Source of the DNA: Blautia hansenii DSM 20583
GTDB lineage: Bacteria; Bacillota; Clostridia; Lachnospirales; Lachnospiraceae
Direction: 5' to 3'
Assembly (NCBI RefSeq): GCF_002222595.2
Contig: NZ_CP022413.2
Span: forward strand, 318,501 to 382,500
DNA length: 64,000 nucleotides
The stretch's first letter is position 1, and each line of letters starts with the position of its first letter. The position numbers were made by a program, and so were the translations under genes. This document shows, one piece after another, positions 1 to 8,650 of the stretch. The notes beneath the pieces are model-generated. The model was not told the origin of the DNA and made no database searches. It was given only the letters and a program-made list of their open reading frames with translations.

Positions 1-486
1 AGAGTGCCTGTCGGCAAAGTCTTTGATGAGGGAGATGTCCCCATAGTCGCTTGCATAGGCATTGTCTTTTGAAGCTGTACGGACTTTCTGCAAGGTATCA
101 ATGACAATGAGCCTGCTGTCTGGGTAATCTTTCAGATAATCTTCAAGCTGCACGATAAGACCGTCTGACAGCTTGCAGCTTGCCACGGCAAAGTGGAGCC
201 GCCCGCTTGCTTCGTCCGTCAAACGAAATAACCTGTCCTGTATGCGGCAGAACGTGTCCTCAAGGCAGAGGTAAAGCACATCGCCCTCCATTGTCGGCAT
301 ATCCCATAAAGGGATTCCCTGCGACACGCATAAGCATAGCTTCAGCATGAGCCAGCTTTTGCCTATCTTCTGTGAGCCGCAGAACAGCGATAAGCCTGTC
401 GGGATAAGGCTGTCCACCACAAAGGATGGTTTCTCAAGCGGTTCATAAAGGAGCGTTTCGGCGTTGACTGTCTGTAACTTCTGCAT
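1..486 (-). CDS. RepA-like AAA ATPase (AAA_25), C-terminus beyond window
   Basis: Open frame running off the left edge; the 162 residues visible start at an ATG at 484-486 preceded by a good AAAGGAGG ribosome site. A Walker A motif (GSQKIGKSW, about residues 37-45) and a Walker B motif (SRLIVIDTL) place it in the RecA-fold RepA/AAA_25 group. These ATPases act as replicative helicases or plasmid-type replication proteins and are common in integrative elements of gut Firmicutes. It is the last gene seen in a minus-strand series after three sigma-like genes, which supports a replication or mobilisation module. Family is fairly secure; the exact role in the element is inference. Confidence 0.75.
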   Translation of the reverse strand, partial: MQKLQTVNAETLLYEPLEKPSFVVDSLIPTGLSLFCGSQKIGKSWLMLKLCLCVSQGIPLWDMPTMEGDVLYLCLEDTFCRIQDRLFRLTDEASGRLHFAVASCKLSDGLIVQLEDYLKDYPDSRLIVIDTLQKVRTASKDNAYASDYGDISLIKDFADRHS

Positions 487-640
487 GGCTTTCCTCCTTT
501 CGGGCGGTGTCTTTGTTTTCGTTGCACATAGGCGTTGACCTCCTTAAAAATAGATTTACTCCCACGGAAAAAAGTGAGAGTATGTAATGCCGCCAATCCC
601 ACACAAATAAAAAACAGATTTCTTTTTCGGGCGGTGTCGG

Positions 641-1115
641 TCACGGTTGGAGATATTTCTTCAATTTCCGCCTTTACTTTCTCCTTTGCAATCGCAACAG
701 ATTTCTGTATTGCCGAAGCGGTGCAATGCTCCATAGCGGCGATTTGGTAAAAATTGAACTCATACTCGTAGTAGAGCAGGAAACGCCGCCTTTGTATCTC
801 TGGAAGGCTCCCAACCGCCTTATAGAGCGTTTCATTCCGTTCTTCCTCAACCATGCGTTCATCAAGGCTCTTAGGCACACGCAACGCCCGTCTGTAAAGG
901 GTTTCGTCCCATACCTCGTTAAACTCCCTGTGCCGCTCGTCCCATTAGAAAAGATTCCTGTTCCTGCGCTCCATCTGCCGAAACTCCATAAAGAACTGTT
1001 CCGACACTTCCAACTCGTGGGATTTGCCCTGCCCGTCCTTAAAGCTGATAAAATACCTTGTGCCGCTTTCCGTGGATTCCTCCCGAAGCGTGTATGCCTT
1101 AACCCTGTATGCCAT
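641..1115 (-). pseudogene. Sigma-70-family factor of a mobile element, broken by a stop and a frameshift
   Basis: Translation from the ATG at 1113-1115 (ribosome site AGGAGGA) gives MAYRVKAYTL and runs to an in-frame TAA at 945-947. The same frame continues past it (WDERHREFNEVWDE) into a clear sigma region 4: LPEIQRRRFLLYYEYEFNF, then a helix-turn-helix around AAMEHCTASAIQKSV. Near 664-666 an extra T seems to shift the frame. Without it the protein would end in KKYLQP with a stop at 641, the sort of ending I recall for this family. With it the frame runs on into the next gene as nonsense sequence. Two independent lesions argue for a dead gene rather than recoding. Intact relatives sit in the same place in related elements. 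Confidence 0.7.
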
Positions 1116-1198
1116 CCTGTTGTCCTCCTGCAAAAAATGAGTGAGGGGATTTCCATCCCTCACCCAGTAGCCCGCAGGATGGCAGGCTGTTTTAGAAG

Positions 1199-1624
1199 CT
1201 ATAAAATTTTCCGCAGCTTCTTCCGCAGATGGTCTAACCTCGCATAGATGGCACCAGTCGTCAAATGCACAAGCGGGGCAATCTCCTTTGTGGAATACCC
1301 CTGCATTTTCAGCAGGACGATTTTCAAGGTACGCCCGTCCACCGTGACTAATACTTGATAGAGATTTTCGCTCTCAATCTCTTCCAGTAACTCCGCAACC
1401 GTACCCACTTCCGCCTGCCGCTCCCTGCCTGCCATGTCCTCAAGATATTCCGCAACGTCATTCGTCCATCGGTAAAACCGCCTGTTGGAATTGAAGTCTG
1501 CCCTGTCCGCCATGCGTATCTGCTCAATGGTCGCTTCATCAACGCCGCACTCACGCAGCAGCTTTTCCTCCGCTTCTTTCCAGATACGCCATTTCCTGTC
1601 CTCCCGTCCGTGGTTGTATGCCAT
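1199..1624 (-). CDS. Sigma-factor-like helix-turn-helix protein of the element
   Basis: About 141 residues from the ATG at 1622-1624 (MAYNHGREDRKWRIWK). The start six codons upstream (MEEVRMAYN) is also open, but the ribosome site GGAGGAA fits the inner start. The C-terminal third looks like sigma region 4: TLKIVLLKMQGYSTKEIAPL, then an alanine-rich HTH and a basic RKKLRKIL tail. The N-terminal half is charged and helical with no sigma region 2 visible. Proteins of this type recur as pairs or triplets in clostridial integrative elements next to a RepA-like ATPase, and probably control element genes. Function is inferred from family and context. Confidence 0.7.
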   Translation of the reverse strand: MAYNHGREDRKWRIWKEAEEKLLRECGVDEATIEQIRMADRADFNSNRRFYRWTNDVAEYLEDMAGRERQAEVGTVAELLEEIESENLYQVLVTVDGRTLKIVLLKMQGYSTKEIAPLVHLTTGAIYARLDHLRKKLRKIL

Positions 1625-1671
1625 TCTTACTTCCTCCAATCAGAATTGATTGAGAGGGCAGAGAAAAGCCC

Positions 1672-1704
1672 CCTCATCTTCCCAAAGGAAAAAACAAGGG
1701 GGCT
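1672..1704 (-). terminator. Intrinsic terminator after the sigma gene
   Basis: Stem AGCCCCCT/AGGGGGCT (1677-1684 with 1697-1704) followed on the minus strand by TTTTCTC. It lies 15 bases after the stop of the gene ending at 1719. Confidence 0.75.
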
Positions 1705-1718
1705 GAACGCCTTAAATT

Positions 1719-2231
1719 TTAATTTTCTATTATCTTTCTTAGTTTTATTAGGATTCTGGCTTTGCGTTTGTTTACAACGCTCTGGGTTATGCCCAACCTC
1801 GCCCCGACTTCACGCTCGGAAAGTCCGTCAAAAAAGATTGCCTGTATCAGCTCCTGTTCACTATCCGACAGCAAAGGCAGGGCGGCTTTCAGCCTGTCCA
1901 CCATGACCGCATTGACAACGGTTTCTGCAATGTCCACCGCTTCATCAGTGATAAAGTCCAGAGGATTCCCCTCGCTGTCCGTAAATCCGTCGAGAGATAG
2001 CAGTCTATTCTTTGTATCTAATTTTTGCAGATAACGCCACCGTTCCTTGTCACGGTAGAAGTCTGTGTATTGCTCCCTCACGACTTCAAGCAGACAGCCT
2101 TGAATGGGGATAAACAGCTTGTCCATATAGGTCTGGTCGGATTCCCTGCAACGGCAGAACTCCGTGTAGGATAATTCCACATAGCCGCCACTTTCTCTGA
2201 TATATACCTTTCTTGGTGCATATTTCACCAT
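1719..2231 (-). CDS. Sigma-70 family RNA polymerase sigma factor
   Basis: About 170 residues from the ATG at 2229-2231 (MVKYAPRKVYIRESGG), preceded by GGGAGG. The longer frame with an upstream start lacks a ribosome site. The C-terminus is a textbook sigma region 4: LPLLSDSEQELIQAIFFDGL, then SEREVGARLGITQSVVNKRKARIL. The middle part (DEAVDIAETVVNAV) looks like a degenerate linker. This is the first of three sigma-like genes in a row on the minus strand and the only one of standard appearance. It is followed by a strong terminator, so it is probably a separate transcription unit regulating the element. Confidence 0.75.
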   Translation of the reverse strand: MVKYAPRKVYIRESGGYVELSYTEFCRCRESDQTYMDKLFIPIQGCLLEVVREQYTDFYRDKERWRYLQKLDTKNRLLSLDGFTDSEGNPLDFITDEAVDIAETVVNAVMVDRLKAALPLLSDSEQELIQAIFFDGLSEREVGARLGITQSVVNKRKARILIKLRKIIEN

Positions 2232-2550
2232 AAATACCTCCCATCTGAATTTTTGAAATGTAAAAAATCCAGATGGAGAGGCGGAGAACGACACCGCATA
2301 TCAGAAACAGCCCTACGGCACTTTCCAACAAAAATCGACAAAAGAAAAACCGCAAAGGCTCTGTGACCTTTACGGTTATAGGAAATAGTAATTCTATTGT
2401 ATGGAGATTGTACTTCTACTTTCAAGGTGAGAAGTACCGTTGCACTGGCAGAAATTTTTTTAACTGGTTTCCTGCCGTTCTCTGATATGCTATGTATTGA
2501 TAAATTTTGCTTCGTATGAGCAGATAGATAACTGCCCGAAAAAAGGACAT

Positions 2551-2588
2551 AAAAAAATCCCTCCAAATTTAAAAACAAATTCAGAGGG
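2551..2588 (-). terminator. Hairpin with T-run upstream of the sigma gene
   Basis: On the minus strand, CCCTC and GAGGG arms with AT-rich extensions are followed by ATTTTTTTAT. It could end read-through from tet(O) or attenuate the sigma gene. The 2300-2670 gap holds this hairpin and AT-rich sequence and no convincing gene. Confidence 0.5.
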
Positions 2589-2668
2589 TAATTTAGGGTA
2601 TAACAAAATAACCCACCCGAATATCGTTTTTTTTATTTGGTGAGTTTGTTCTTTCAAATACGAAACAA

Positions 2669-2715
2669 AAAGAGCCGATGATTCGTGAATTGTTCCACAA
2701 TTTCATCGGCTCTGC
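2669..2715 (-). terminator. Intrinsic terminator after the KTR gene
   Basis: An 11-base stem (AGAGCCGATGA with TCATCGGCTCT) is followed by TTTTTG on the minus strand, directly after the stop at 2719. It closes the tet(O)-KTR transcription unit. Confidence 0.8.
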
Positions 2716-2718
2716 GTC

Positions 2719-2889
2719 TTAAGCGTCTGGCTCTTTGATGACAGTTATCTTCAAGTTGTCAACTTTAATCAATCTTTCTTGTCTGCATTTTGGACAATAA
2801 AGGGGATAATTCTCCAAAACAGTGTCCTTCCTAATTTTATTACGGGTTTTGCTCCCACAAACAGGACACAATATCCATTCGCATTTCAT
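2719..2889 (-). CDS. Cysteine-rich KTR-domain protein (56 aa)
   Basis: Small gene starting at 2887-2889 (MKCEWILCPVCGSKTRNK) and ending in VIKEPDA. Two CPxC knuckles (CPVC near residues 8-11 and CPKC near 32-35) with a KTR motif between them mark the Cys_rich_KTR family, a small presumed zinc-ribbon protein carried by integrative elements, often next to tetracycline-resistance genes. It lies 54 bases after tet(O) and is probably co-transcribed with it, ending at the strong hairpin beyond its stop. Its biochemical role is not known. Confidence 0.8.
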   Translation of the reverse strand: MKCEWILCPVCGSKTRNKIRKDTVLENYPLYCPKCRQERLIKVDNLKITVIKEPDA

Positions 2890-2943
2890 CATAATTAGTC
2901 TCTAATCCTTTCAAATCTCATTTTATATGACTTTTGCAAGCTG

Positions 2944-4863
2944 TTAAGCTAACTTGTGGAACATATGCCGAACCTTATCTATACGGCTATTCGGGCGGCG
3001 GGGTTGGCAAATAAATTTACCAATAGCTGGCTGGTATCCTTTTAACTCTGTCAAGCAGACTCCCTGCCCATTTGTGAAATAAGTTAAATCGTTCCTGTAT
3101 TCTTGAATACATCTAGCAGGGATTTCTCCTTTCAGAATGACCTCGTCATTCTTTATCTGAGTACTTACAATATCTGCACAATACCTTGGAGCATCATGAT
3201 ACGCCCGTGAGAGATATTCCTGCGGTGCATAAATTTCAAAGTGGAGATATGGCTCTAATAGTTCTGTCCCTGCTTTTTTTAAAGCCTGCTCCAATACGAT
3301 AGGGGAAAGCAGCCGAAAGTCTGCGGGGGTACTTACAGGACTATAATACAATCCATATTCAAAACAGATTTTACAGTCTGTCACTTTCCATCCATACAGC
3401 CCCTGCTCGCAGCCATAAAGAACCCCCTCCATAACCGCATTTTGGAACGATTGATTTAAATATCCAAGTGAAACTCTGCTTTCATACTGCACTCCGCTTC
3501 CAATAGGGAGCGGCTCTATGGACAACCCGACAGAAGCCCAGAAAGGATTTGGCGGGACTTCTATGTGGATGGTATATTCTGCTTTTCTAAGCGGTCTTTC
3601 CATATATATAACAGTAGGCTCTTTTATTTCTGCCTCCACATGATATTTTTCCTCAAGGATGGCACAAATGACTTCCATCTGCACATTCCCCAAAAAAGAA
3701 AGTATAATCTCATGCGTTGTAGTATCCACATAATATTTTAAAAGAGGGTCGCCATCTGAAATTTCTGTAAGTGCCCCAAGCAATATTTCCCGCTGTTCAG
3801 ATTTCTTTACTGCAATCGTTGTTTGGAGCATAGGGAGAGGATTTTCAATAAATTTTCTCTGCGGCAACAGTATTTCGTTCCCCAAAATACTGTTTAGCTG
3901 CAAAACATCATTTGGTAAAATTACAATATCACCAGAGCAGGCTGTATCGGATGAATATAATTCACCGTTTGTCGGAACACACATCTCTGTGATTTTTATT
4001 TTCTCTTTTTCAGATATTCTAATAACATCCCTCAAATGCAATGTTCCGCTATATATACGCACATAAACAAAACGCCGCCTTTTCTCTGAATATTCAATCT
4101 TAAAAACCTGCCCGCATAGTTCAGATTGACCTTCAGGCGTTGATGAATAAAATTTACTGGCAATTACTTCTATAAGCTGCCGAATCCCCAGATTGTTTTT
4201 AGCGCTTCCGTGATAAACGGGAAATAACGTTCCGTTTTGGAATCTCCTGTTTTCTTCCTGTTCCAGTTCTGACATTTTAAACGGTTTCCCTGACATATAT
4301 TTCTCTAATAGTTCATCGTTTCCCATAATTACCGCATCCCACTGTTCCATATCGTCATTGTCCGTTACATTTATATGGGGATGCTGCCCAACCTTTTGCT
4401 TCACTATAATTTCCGAAGAAAGCTTTGCTTTCATTTCCCGATATACCATTGGCAAATCAATCCCCTCTTGGTCAATTTTATTGATGAAAAAAATTGTCGG
4501 AATCTTCATTATCTGTAGTGCATGAAACAGTATACGGGTCTGTGCCTGTATGCCATCCTTTGCAGAAACTAATAATACTGCTCCGTCTAATACGGATAAA
4601 GAACGGTATACTTCCGCCAAAAAATCCATATGGCCTGGCGTATCTATAATGTTGACTTTTACATCCTCCCACTGAAAAGATGTCACTGCTGTCTGGATAG
4701 TGATTCCCCTTTGACGCTCCAAATTCATTGTATCTGTCCTTGTTGTGCCTTCATCTACGCTCCCTAGTTCTGCAATTGCACCACTGGTATACAATAAACT
4801 TTCCGTTAATGTTGTCTTTCCTGCGTCAACGTGAGCCAGAATGCCTAAGTTAATTATTTTCAT
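2944..4863 (-). CDS. tet(O): Tetracycline resistance ribosomal protection protein Tet(O)
   Basis: Full-length 639-residue translational GTPase related to EF-G. It binds tetracycline-blocked ribosomes and releases the drug using GTP. Motifs are intact: G1 AHVDAGKT (residues 10-17), the switch region RGITIQ, G3 DTPGH (74-78) and NKID (128-131). The C-terminal domain carries the conserved [12 protein letters not shown] and ends [18 protein letters not shown]. From memory the sequence is essentially identical to classic Tet(O) and clearly not Tet(W) or Tet(M) in the variable middle. The ribosome site GAGGAAAA sits close to the ATG. Upstream are a leader peptide and attenuator; tnpV lies beyond. 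Allele-level identity and mosaicism need an alignment. Confidence 0.95.
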   Translation of the reverse strand: MKIINLGILAHVDAGKTTLTESLLYTSGAIAELGSVDEGTTRTDTMNLERQRGITIQTAVTSFQWEDVKVNIIDTPGHMDFLAEVYRSLSVLDGAVLLVSAKDGIQAQTRILFHALQIMKIPTIFFINKIDQEGIDLPMVYREMKAKLSSEIIVKQKVGQHPHINVTDNDDMEQWDAVIMGNDELLEKYMSGKPFKMSELEQEENRRFQNGTLFPVYHGSAKNNLGIRQLIEVIASKFYSSTPEGQSELCGQVFKIEYSEKRRRFVYVRIYSGTLHLRDVIRISEKEKIKITEMCVPTNGELYSSDTACSGDIVILPNDVLQLNSILGNEILLPQRKFIENPLPMLQTTIAVKKSEQREILLGALTEISDGDPLLKYYVDTTTHEIILSFLGNVQMEVICAILEEKYHVEAEIKEPTVIYMERPLRKAEYTIHIEVPPNPFWASVGLSIEPLPIGSGVQYESRVSLGYLNQSFQNAVMEGVLYGCEQGLYGWKVTDCKICFEYGLYYSPVSTPADFRLLSPIVLEQALKKAGTELLEPYLHFEIYAPQEYLSRAYHDAPRYCADIVSTQIKNDEVILKGEIPARCIQEYRNDLTYFTNGQGVCLTELKGYQPAIGKFICQPRRPNSRIDKVRHMFHKLA

Positions 4864-4905
4864 GTGATTTTCCTCCTATCAACACCCAAAAAAGGGCATA
4901 AAAAT

Positions 4906-4935
4906 ACCCAGTGATAAATACTCCTATCACTGGGT
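4906..4935 (-). promoter_or_regulatory. Attenuator hairpin in the tet(O) leader
   Basis: A perfect 11-base stem, ACCCAGTGATA with TATCACTGGGT, is followed on the minus strand by ATTTTTATG, 43 bases before the tet(O) start. It matches the attenuation layout known for tet(M)/tet(O): ribosomes stalled by tetracycline on the leader let transcription run through. A second long-range pair, GTATTCTTAA near 5100 with TTAAGAATAC near 5005, can form an alternative fold. Mechanism is by analogy. Confidence 0.75.
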
Positions 4936-5087
4936 AAATAACTCCAATAGCCCCAAAACACTTATATGTTTTCGGGCATATAAAATTACATGATAAAAGT
5001 ATTCTTAAACTGGGTACAAAAAACTAAGCCCCATATTAAAAGTGAAACGGGACTGCTACTTTTTGTTCCCACTATCAAATTGACAGT

Positions 5088-5111
5088 TTATTTAAGAATA
5101 CCTTGCCGCAT
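5088..5111 (-). CDS. tet(O) leader peptide MRQGILK
   Basis: Seven-codon open frame directly downstream of the promoter, with a CAAGGAG ribosome site about ten bases ahead of the ATG. Its coding sequence overlaps the 5' arm of the long-range stem with 5005, which is what ribosome-controlled attenuation needs. Confidence 0.65.
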   Translation of the reverse strand: MRQGILK

Positions 5112-5143
5112 ATTTATTAACTCCTTGTATAATACTGAATCTA

Positions 5144-5172
5144 ATTATATTCCTTAACCCTTTATTTGTCAA
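5144..5172 (-). promoter_or_regulatory. tet(O) promoter
   Basis: Perfect -35 TTGACA (5167-5172) and perfect -10 TATAAT (5144-5149), 17 bases apart, pointing to the leader peptide. This is a strong consensus promoter with expression limited by the downstream attenuator. Confidence 0.85.
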
Positions 5173-5229
5173 GCTGACAAACTAAAGCAGAAAAAGCGGC
5201 AGGATTTCCCCCTGCCACTAATCATCTGT

Positions 5230-5604
5230 TTATGCAAAAATAATTTCCTTTTCCACAATCTCCCTCGCACAAGCCCTTATGTTATTGAGGCATCCTGTCC
5301 ATTCTAAGGCGTTTTCTGCCTTTAGCTGTTCCGTTATGCCCTGTGCCTGTTTCATACCCTCTATGAGCCTTTCAAAGCGTTCCTGTGCCTGTCTGTTGAT
5401 GTCGGCAAGGTAGGCGTTTAGCCTGCCGCTTGTAAGAAGATTGGTGTATGTAACTTTACGGTACTGTTTTAGATAATCTAAATGCCGTTGCCCCCAGATG
5501 CCTATTGCCTGTTCTTCTTCGGCGGGTACAGTTAAGCACGGTATCAAATAATCCCCTTGCCTTTCGTATTTGCCGCCCAGTTCCTCAAATAATGATTTTG
5601 CCAT
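5230..5604 (-). CDS. tnpV: TnpV-family transposon protein
   Basis: 124 residues, MAKSLFEELGGKYERQGDYL to EKEIIFA, with the family hallmark IGIWGQRHLDYLKQYRKVTY in the middle. TnpV proteins are small accessory proteins first described in Tn4451-type mobilisable transposons of clostridia; no enzymatic role is established. It has a GGAGG ribosome site and lies just before the tet(O) promoter. Its 5' flank cuts directly into an IS3 transposase gene near 5658. So this tnpV-tet(O) block arrived, or was rearranged, after the IS was in place. Only about 57 bases separate its stop from the tet(O) -35 box. Confidence 0.85.
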   Translation of the reverse strand: MAKSLFEELGGKYERQGDYLIPCLTVPAEEEQAIGIWGQRHLDYLKQYRKVTYTNLLTSGRLNAYLADINRQAQERFERLIEGMKQAQGITEQLKAENALEWTGCLNNIRACAREIVEKEIIFA

Positions 5605-6373
5605 TGTCTGTTACCTCCACATTCTTTTTTATTTTGAATGTCCGCAAAATCCGTCCTACATCATAAGGACAGCCTGCCTTACTCATACTCTGACAAATCC
5701 CCCTGCTTTCACAATAATTGATAAACCCCCATGATGTAAACTGGCAGCCTTGATCGCTATGTAAAATCAATCCTTTTTCAGGCTTTTCTTCCATCAGTGC
5801 CTTCTCTAAAGTTGCTTTTGCCAATTCCGTATTGATATAATCCGAATTTAAAGTGGCAACTATACTACGGTCATATAAATCAAGAATAGAGCAGTTATAA
5901 CGCATTTTTCCATTCCTCATACGGATATAGGTGAAATCTGTACACCATATCCGGTTTGGCTCCGTACAATGGAAATCCTGCTTTAGGAGGTTTGGGAAAA
6001 TCTTATTTTTTGTTCCATGGACATATGCCGGCTTCTTTCTCATGATCCTTGCATGAAGTCCCAGAATTTGGTTCATATATTTATGGACGGTAGTCTTACT
6101 TAGAGAAATCTCCTGCCTTTTCAAAAAGATCCTCATGGGTCTATGTCCTAAAATTCGGTTGTTATTATAATAAATGGTTTTAATTTGTTCAAAAACTTGT
6201 TGCCGATGCTGCAGAAAAGATTTCTTCCGGTTTTTCCGGTAATTATAATAAGCATTGGGATAAATATGGAAATGCTTTAATAACCAGCGTAACCCAAAGA
6301 AATCCTTATGTTCATCAATAAATCGATAAGCCTCTAATCGATTTCCTTTGCAAAGAATGCCGCCGCTTTTTTT
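5585..6373 (-). pseudogene. IS3-family transposase OrfB, truncated
   Basis: DDE integrase subunit. The frame is open in the -1 register from the A7 run in orfA (6367-6373) through EAYRFIDEHKDFF and YYNNNRILGHRPMRIFLKRQ to the rve core. The first Asp is in WCTDFTYIRM and the second in LILHSDQGCQFTS. After GCPYD the expected NAPMERFFNTLK segment, with the catalytic Glu, is replaced by unrelated residues reading into the tnpV leader. So the enzyme lacks its third catalytic residue and should be inactive. The shortest methionine-initiated frame starts at 6136; the longer extent assumes programmed frameshifting. Confidence 0.8.
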
Positions 6374-6694
6374 AAGAAAAGATTTTCCTTTTCCAGTTCC
6401 TGGATACGCTTATGAAGCTCGTGTATTTCCTTTGCATTTTCTGAAAAAGAGGGAGAGGTTTGTGGCTTTGTAGACTGGCATTCTTCGCTGTATTTTTTTA
6501 CCCATCCTACAAGGGTGGATTTTGCAACCTGATATTCTTTTGAAAGTTTTGGATAGCTGGTACCTTTTAAATATTCCTGTACCATCTGCTTTTTAAATTC
6601 TTCGCTGTACTTTTTGGTCATGGTGGTTTCTCCTTGTTCGTTTTATTCTATTTTATCCGAACGGAATGTTACAACTTTAGTATACCACAACACA
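5658..6694 (-). mobile_element. IS3-family element, one end missing
   Basis: Contains orfA and a frameshifted orfB on the minus strand. The upstream end lies near 6694, where the mobT coding sequence (ending HYYMG) stops matching and a TGTTGTGGTATAC-type end starts. The other end is lost: orfB is cut near 5658 and continues into tnpV flanking sequence. No second inverted repeat or target duplication could be found, so the copy is most likely immobile. Confidence 0.75.
6334..6621 (-). CDS. IS3-family transposase OrfA
   Basis: 95 residues, MTKKYSEEFKKQMVQEYLKG, with a helix-turn-helix (SYPKLSKEYQVAKSTLVGWV) and a C-terminal leucine-zipper coiled coil (HELHKRIQELEKENLFLKKA). It binds the IS ends and regulates transposition. 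A run of seven A residues (on the coding strand) in the LKKAA region is a good site for -1 slippage into orfB, the usual way IS3 elements make the OrfAB transposase. OrfA itself looks intact, but its partner OrfB is truncated. Confidence 0.85.
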   Translation of the reverse strand: MTKKYSEEFKKQMVQEYLKGTSYPKLSKEYQVAKSTLVGWVKKYSEECQSTKPQTSPSFSENAKEIHELHKRIQELEKENLFLKKAAAFFAKEID

Positions 6695-6888
6695 CCCATG
6701 TAGTAATGCTCGGAATAGGAGTAGAATCCAAAGTCCTCATGTATCATAAAGCCCAATTTCAATTTAAGAATCGTTTCCACCACATATCGTACGTCCGTAG
6801 TCGGAAAACGAATCCTCACATAATCAAACAGCATGGTAAGCGGTGACTCTGGATTGTAGCGTTCCAGAGCTGCCAGAAGATTTTCTTT
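6695..6888 (-). pseudogene. 3' fragment of a MobT-like relaxase / replication initiation factor gene
   Basis: About 64 residues remain (KENLLAALERYNPESPL, LFDYVRIRFPTTDVRYVVE, IHEDFGFYSYSEHYYMG). They match the region I know from Tn916 ORF20 (MobT), the relaxase that nicks the element at its transfer origin. The fragment begins abruptly near 6888, where the frame of the neighbouring adhesin ends, and stops at the IS3 end near 6694. Catalytic parts on both sides are missing, so conjugative mobilisation through this gene is lost. An ATG at 6937-6939 gives a formal frame, but its first residues are adhesin DNA read out of frame. Confidence 0.75.
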
Positions 6889-7912
6889 GATTATCTTTGT
6901 TGTAGTAGCTAGCGTAGAAATTCCATGTAAACTCTGCACCCTCTAAAGAAGCGTTACCCTGTGCAGTGGCTTTTCCTGTTTCCATGTCAATCTTAAAAAG
7001 CTCAATCAAGGTTTCTGTAACCTTTGGGGTATCACTCACTTTTAAAGTAGAAGTTTCACCAGCTTTGACCGTCAGTGGGTAAACGGTATCATCAACTTTA
7101 TATCCAGCAGGAGCAGACAGCTCTTTGATGTAGACTGTACCAGCTCTTACCTCCACAGTTTCGGTGTTTCCATTAGAATCTGTCGTAAGGGTGGCAAGCT
7201 GTTTTGTGCAGCCTTTATCAGAATAGACACCATAAGTCGCACCAGCGATAGAGTAAAGCTCATTGCTGCTGGTAATGTCGGTATTGGAGGACGATTTTTG
7301 AAGTGTCGCATTACCGACCACCAGTTTCGCCCAGAACTGTCCTAATTCCTGTCCTTGTCCAGAATAAATATATCCTCCGCAGTCATAGCGTCCTTTTTTT
7401 TCTTTTACAAAAGCCTTTGCTCCAGCATATACCTCATTCTGCACCGCTTTGGAAATTTCATCATAAGAAGCTCGTACATTATCGCAGCTCCAGCCTAAGT
7501 GGACACTTAAACGCTGCCACACAACACACTGTTCTAATAAGTAGACTTGTTTATAATTCAACTCTTTATGACTGTCGGCATATAGCTTGACGTATTCCAA
7601 AGAAAGGGCAACGTCAGCTATCTGATCGGCACTCATACGGGTGCTTGCATCAGCTCTTGTTTTGTATCCATTTTGAAAGTTTGTGTTAATATCCACACAG
7701 TAAGCAGTTTCACCCTCAACTTTCATCATGCCCTCATTGAATGTTGAACCGATACTGCCATCATTCATAACTTTTTCAATCATTCCCACTCGCTCTGCTG
7801 ATTCTGTCCAATACTGTTTTTCTGCTGCTTGAACCTGTGAAATGGGTAGTGTTGTAAACACCGCAGCAAGACTAAGCACGCCAGCAAGCAAGCGATTCAT
7901 AATCTTTTTCAT
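6824..7912 (-). pseudogene. Truncated surface adhesin with thioester-type and SpaA-type domains
   Basis: About 362 residues from the ATG at 7910-7912; an upstream in-frame ATG at 7933 is ruled out because the ribosome site AAAGGAGGG lies between them. Signal peptide MKKIMNRLLAGVLSLAAVF with a cut near VQAAE; then a thioester-domain-like region (AYCVDINTNF, LEQCVVWQRLSVHLGW); then an SpaA/prealbumin-like fold (GATYGVYSDKGC, YIKELSAPAGYKVDD). It stops matching at NFYASYYNKDN near 6890; the last 20 or so residues are mobT DNA read in the wrong frame. Later repeats and the LPxTG-type anchor are missing, so the product could not be anchored to the wall. Such adhesins are common cargo of gut conjugative elements. 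Confidence 0.75.
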
Positions 7913-7933
7913 AAAAATAAACCCTCCTTTCAT

Positions 7934-8274
7934 TTTGGGTAAAAAAATAGACGCTCATTATTGAACGTCTAGAAATAGAAAGGGAACATCAATTTTGACG
8001 TTCCCTAAACTATAAAATTTAAGATATTGAGGATTTGTCATTCACACTGAATAATAAAATATCAAATGTACTTCATTGCATTATAATTGCATTTTTTCAT
8101 TTTTTTATATTGCTTTATAGCTTTTTATATTGCCTTAAAATGGCTTAAAATCAACGATTTTTGCTAATACTCCGTACTGTCTGTCTGGAATTTGAATAAC
8201 GGACAGAACCCCGGAAATGCTGATAAAATGGGCATTTCCGGGGTTGTTTTATGTCCTTTGGCTCTAAAATGGCT
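7934..8274. other. Gap with hairpins and AT-rich repeats
   Basis: No gene seen. Hairpins at 7948-7971 (TAGACG with CGTCTA) and 7981-8006 (AGGGAACATCA with TGACGTTCCCT), then AT-rich sequence at 8095-8150 with short direct repeats of TATATTGC followed by CTTTA or CTTAA. This may be the regulatory region of a lost upstream gene or part of an element end. Confidence 0.4.
8209..8250. terminator. Strong terminator hairpin
   Basis: A perfect 12-base stem, CCCCGGAAATGC (8209-8220) with GCATTTCCGGGG (8232-8243), followed by TTGTTTT on the plus strand. It lies just beyond the stop of the minus-strand gene ending at 8275 and could act in either direction. Confidence 0.7.
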
Positions 8275-8650
8275 CTAATTATTTTCTGTGCAGTTATTTT
8301 CGGAATAATAGCGGAAGGCTTTCACAATATATTCTCTGCTTCCTGCATCATGTTTTGTGTCAAATACTTTGCTTAGATAATCATTAGAATAAGTGTCGAT
8401 CATCATTCGGCAGTAATTTTCCGCACCTCCGATCAGAAGTTTTGGGGCAGTGGTCTGAGTGTTGGCTATGATTTCCTCTACAATGCTTTGAACCGATTCC
8501 GAAGCTACATCTTCTCCTTTGTTAGAAGCCAGCTTAAGAAATTTATCTTCTTTCAGCATTTCTTCTGGTACTTGTGAATACCATTCATCCATAATTTCAG
8601 AGAAATGCTCCAGATTATGTTTCATTTCTTCGGTATATTTTTCAATACGC
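8275..8650 (-). pseudogene. C-terminal part of a regulator, possibly TipAS-type, cut by ISLre2
   Basis: 116 residues can be read from an internal ATG at 8625, but the frame stays open upstream (RIEKYTEEMKHNLEHFSE) almost to the insertion-sequence end at 8651, with no ribosome site. This looks like the tail of a longer protein. The helical pattern SVQSIVEEIIANTQ, LLIGGAENYCRMMIDTYSND, REYIVKAFRYYSE resembles the drug-binding TipAS domain of MerR regulators; I could not confirm this and a TetR-type C-terminus is the alternative. The N-terminal DNA-binding part is gone. Confidence 0.5.

Noticed and set aside
363..884. 173-residue frame as a single real protein
   Set aside because: Its last half is frameshifted sigma sequence running antisense-free into the RepA-like gene in the wrong frame; only the first half is real coding sequence.
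945..947. In-frame TAA in the sigma gene as stop-codon recoding
   Set aside because: A second lesion (frameshift near 665) in the same gene makes plain decay the simpler reading; no stop reassignment is seen elsewhere in the window.
2225..2578. 117-residue minus-strand frame upstream of the sigma gene
   Set aside because: It covers the promoter and terminator region, has no ribosome site and no protein-like pattern.
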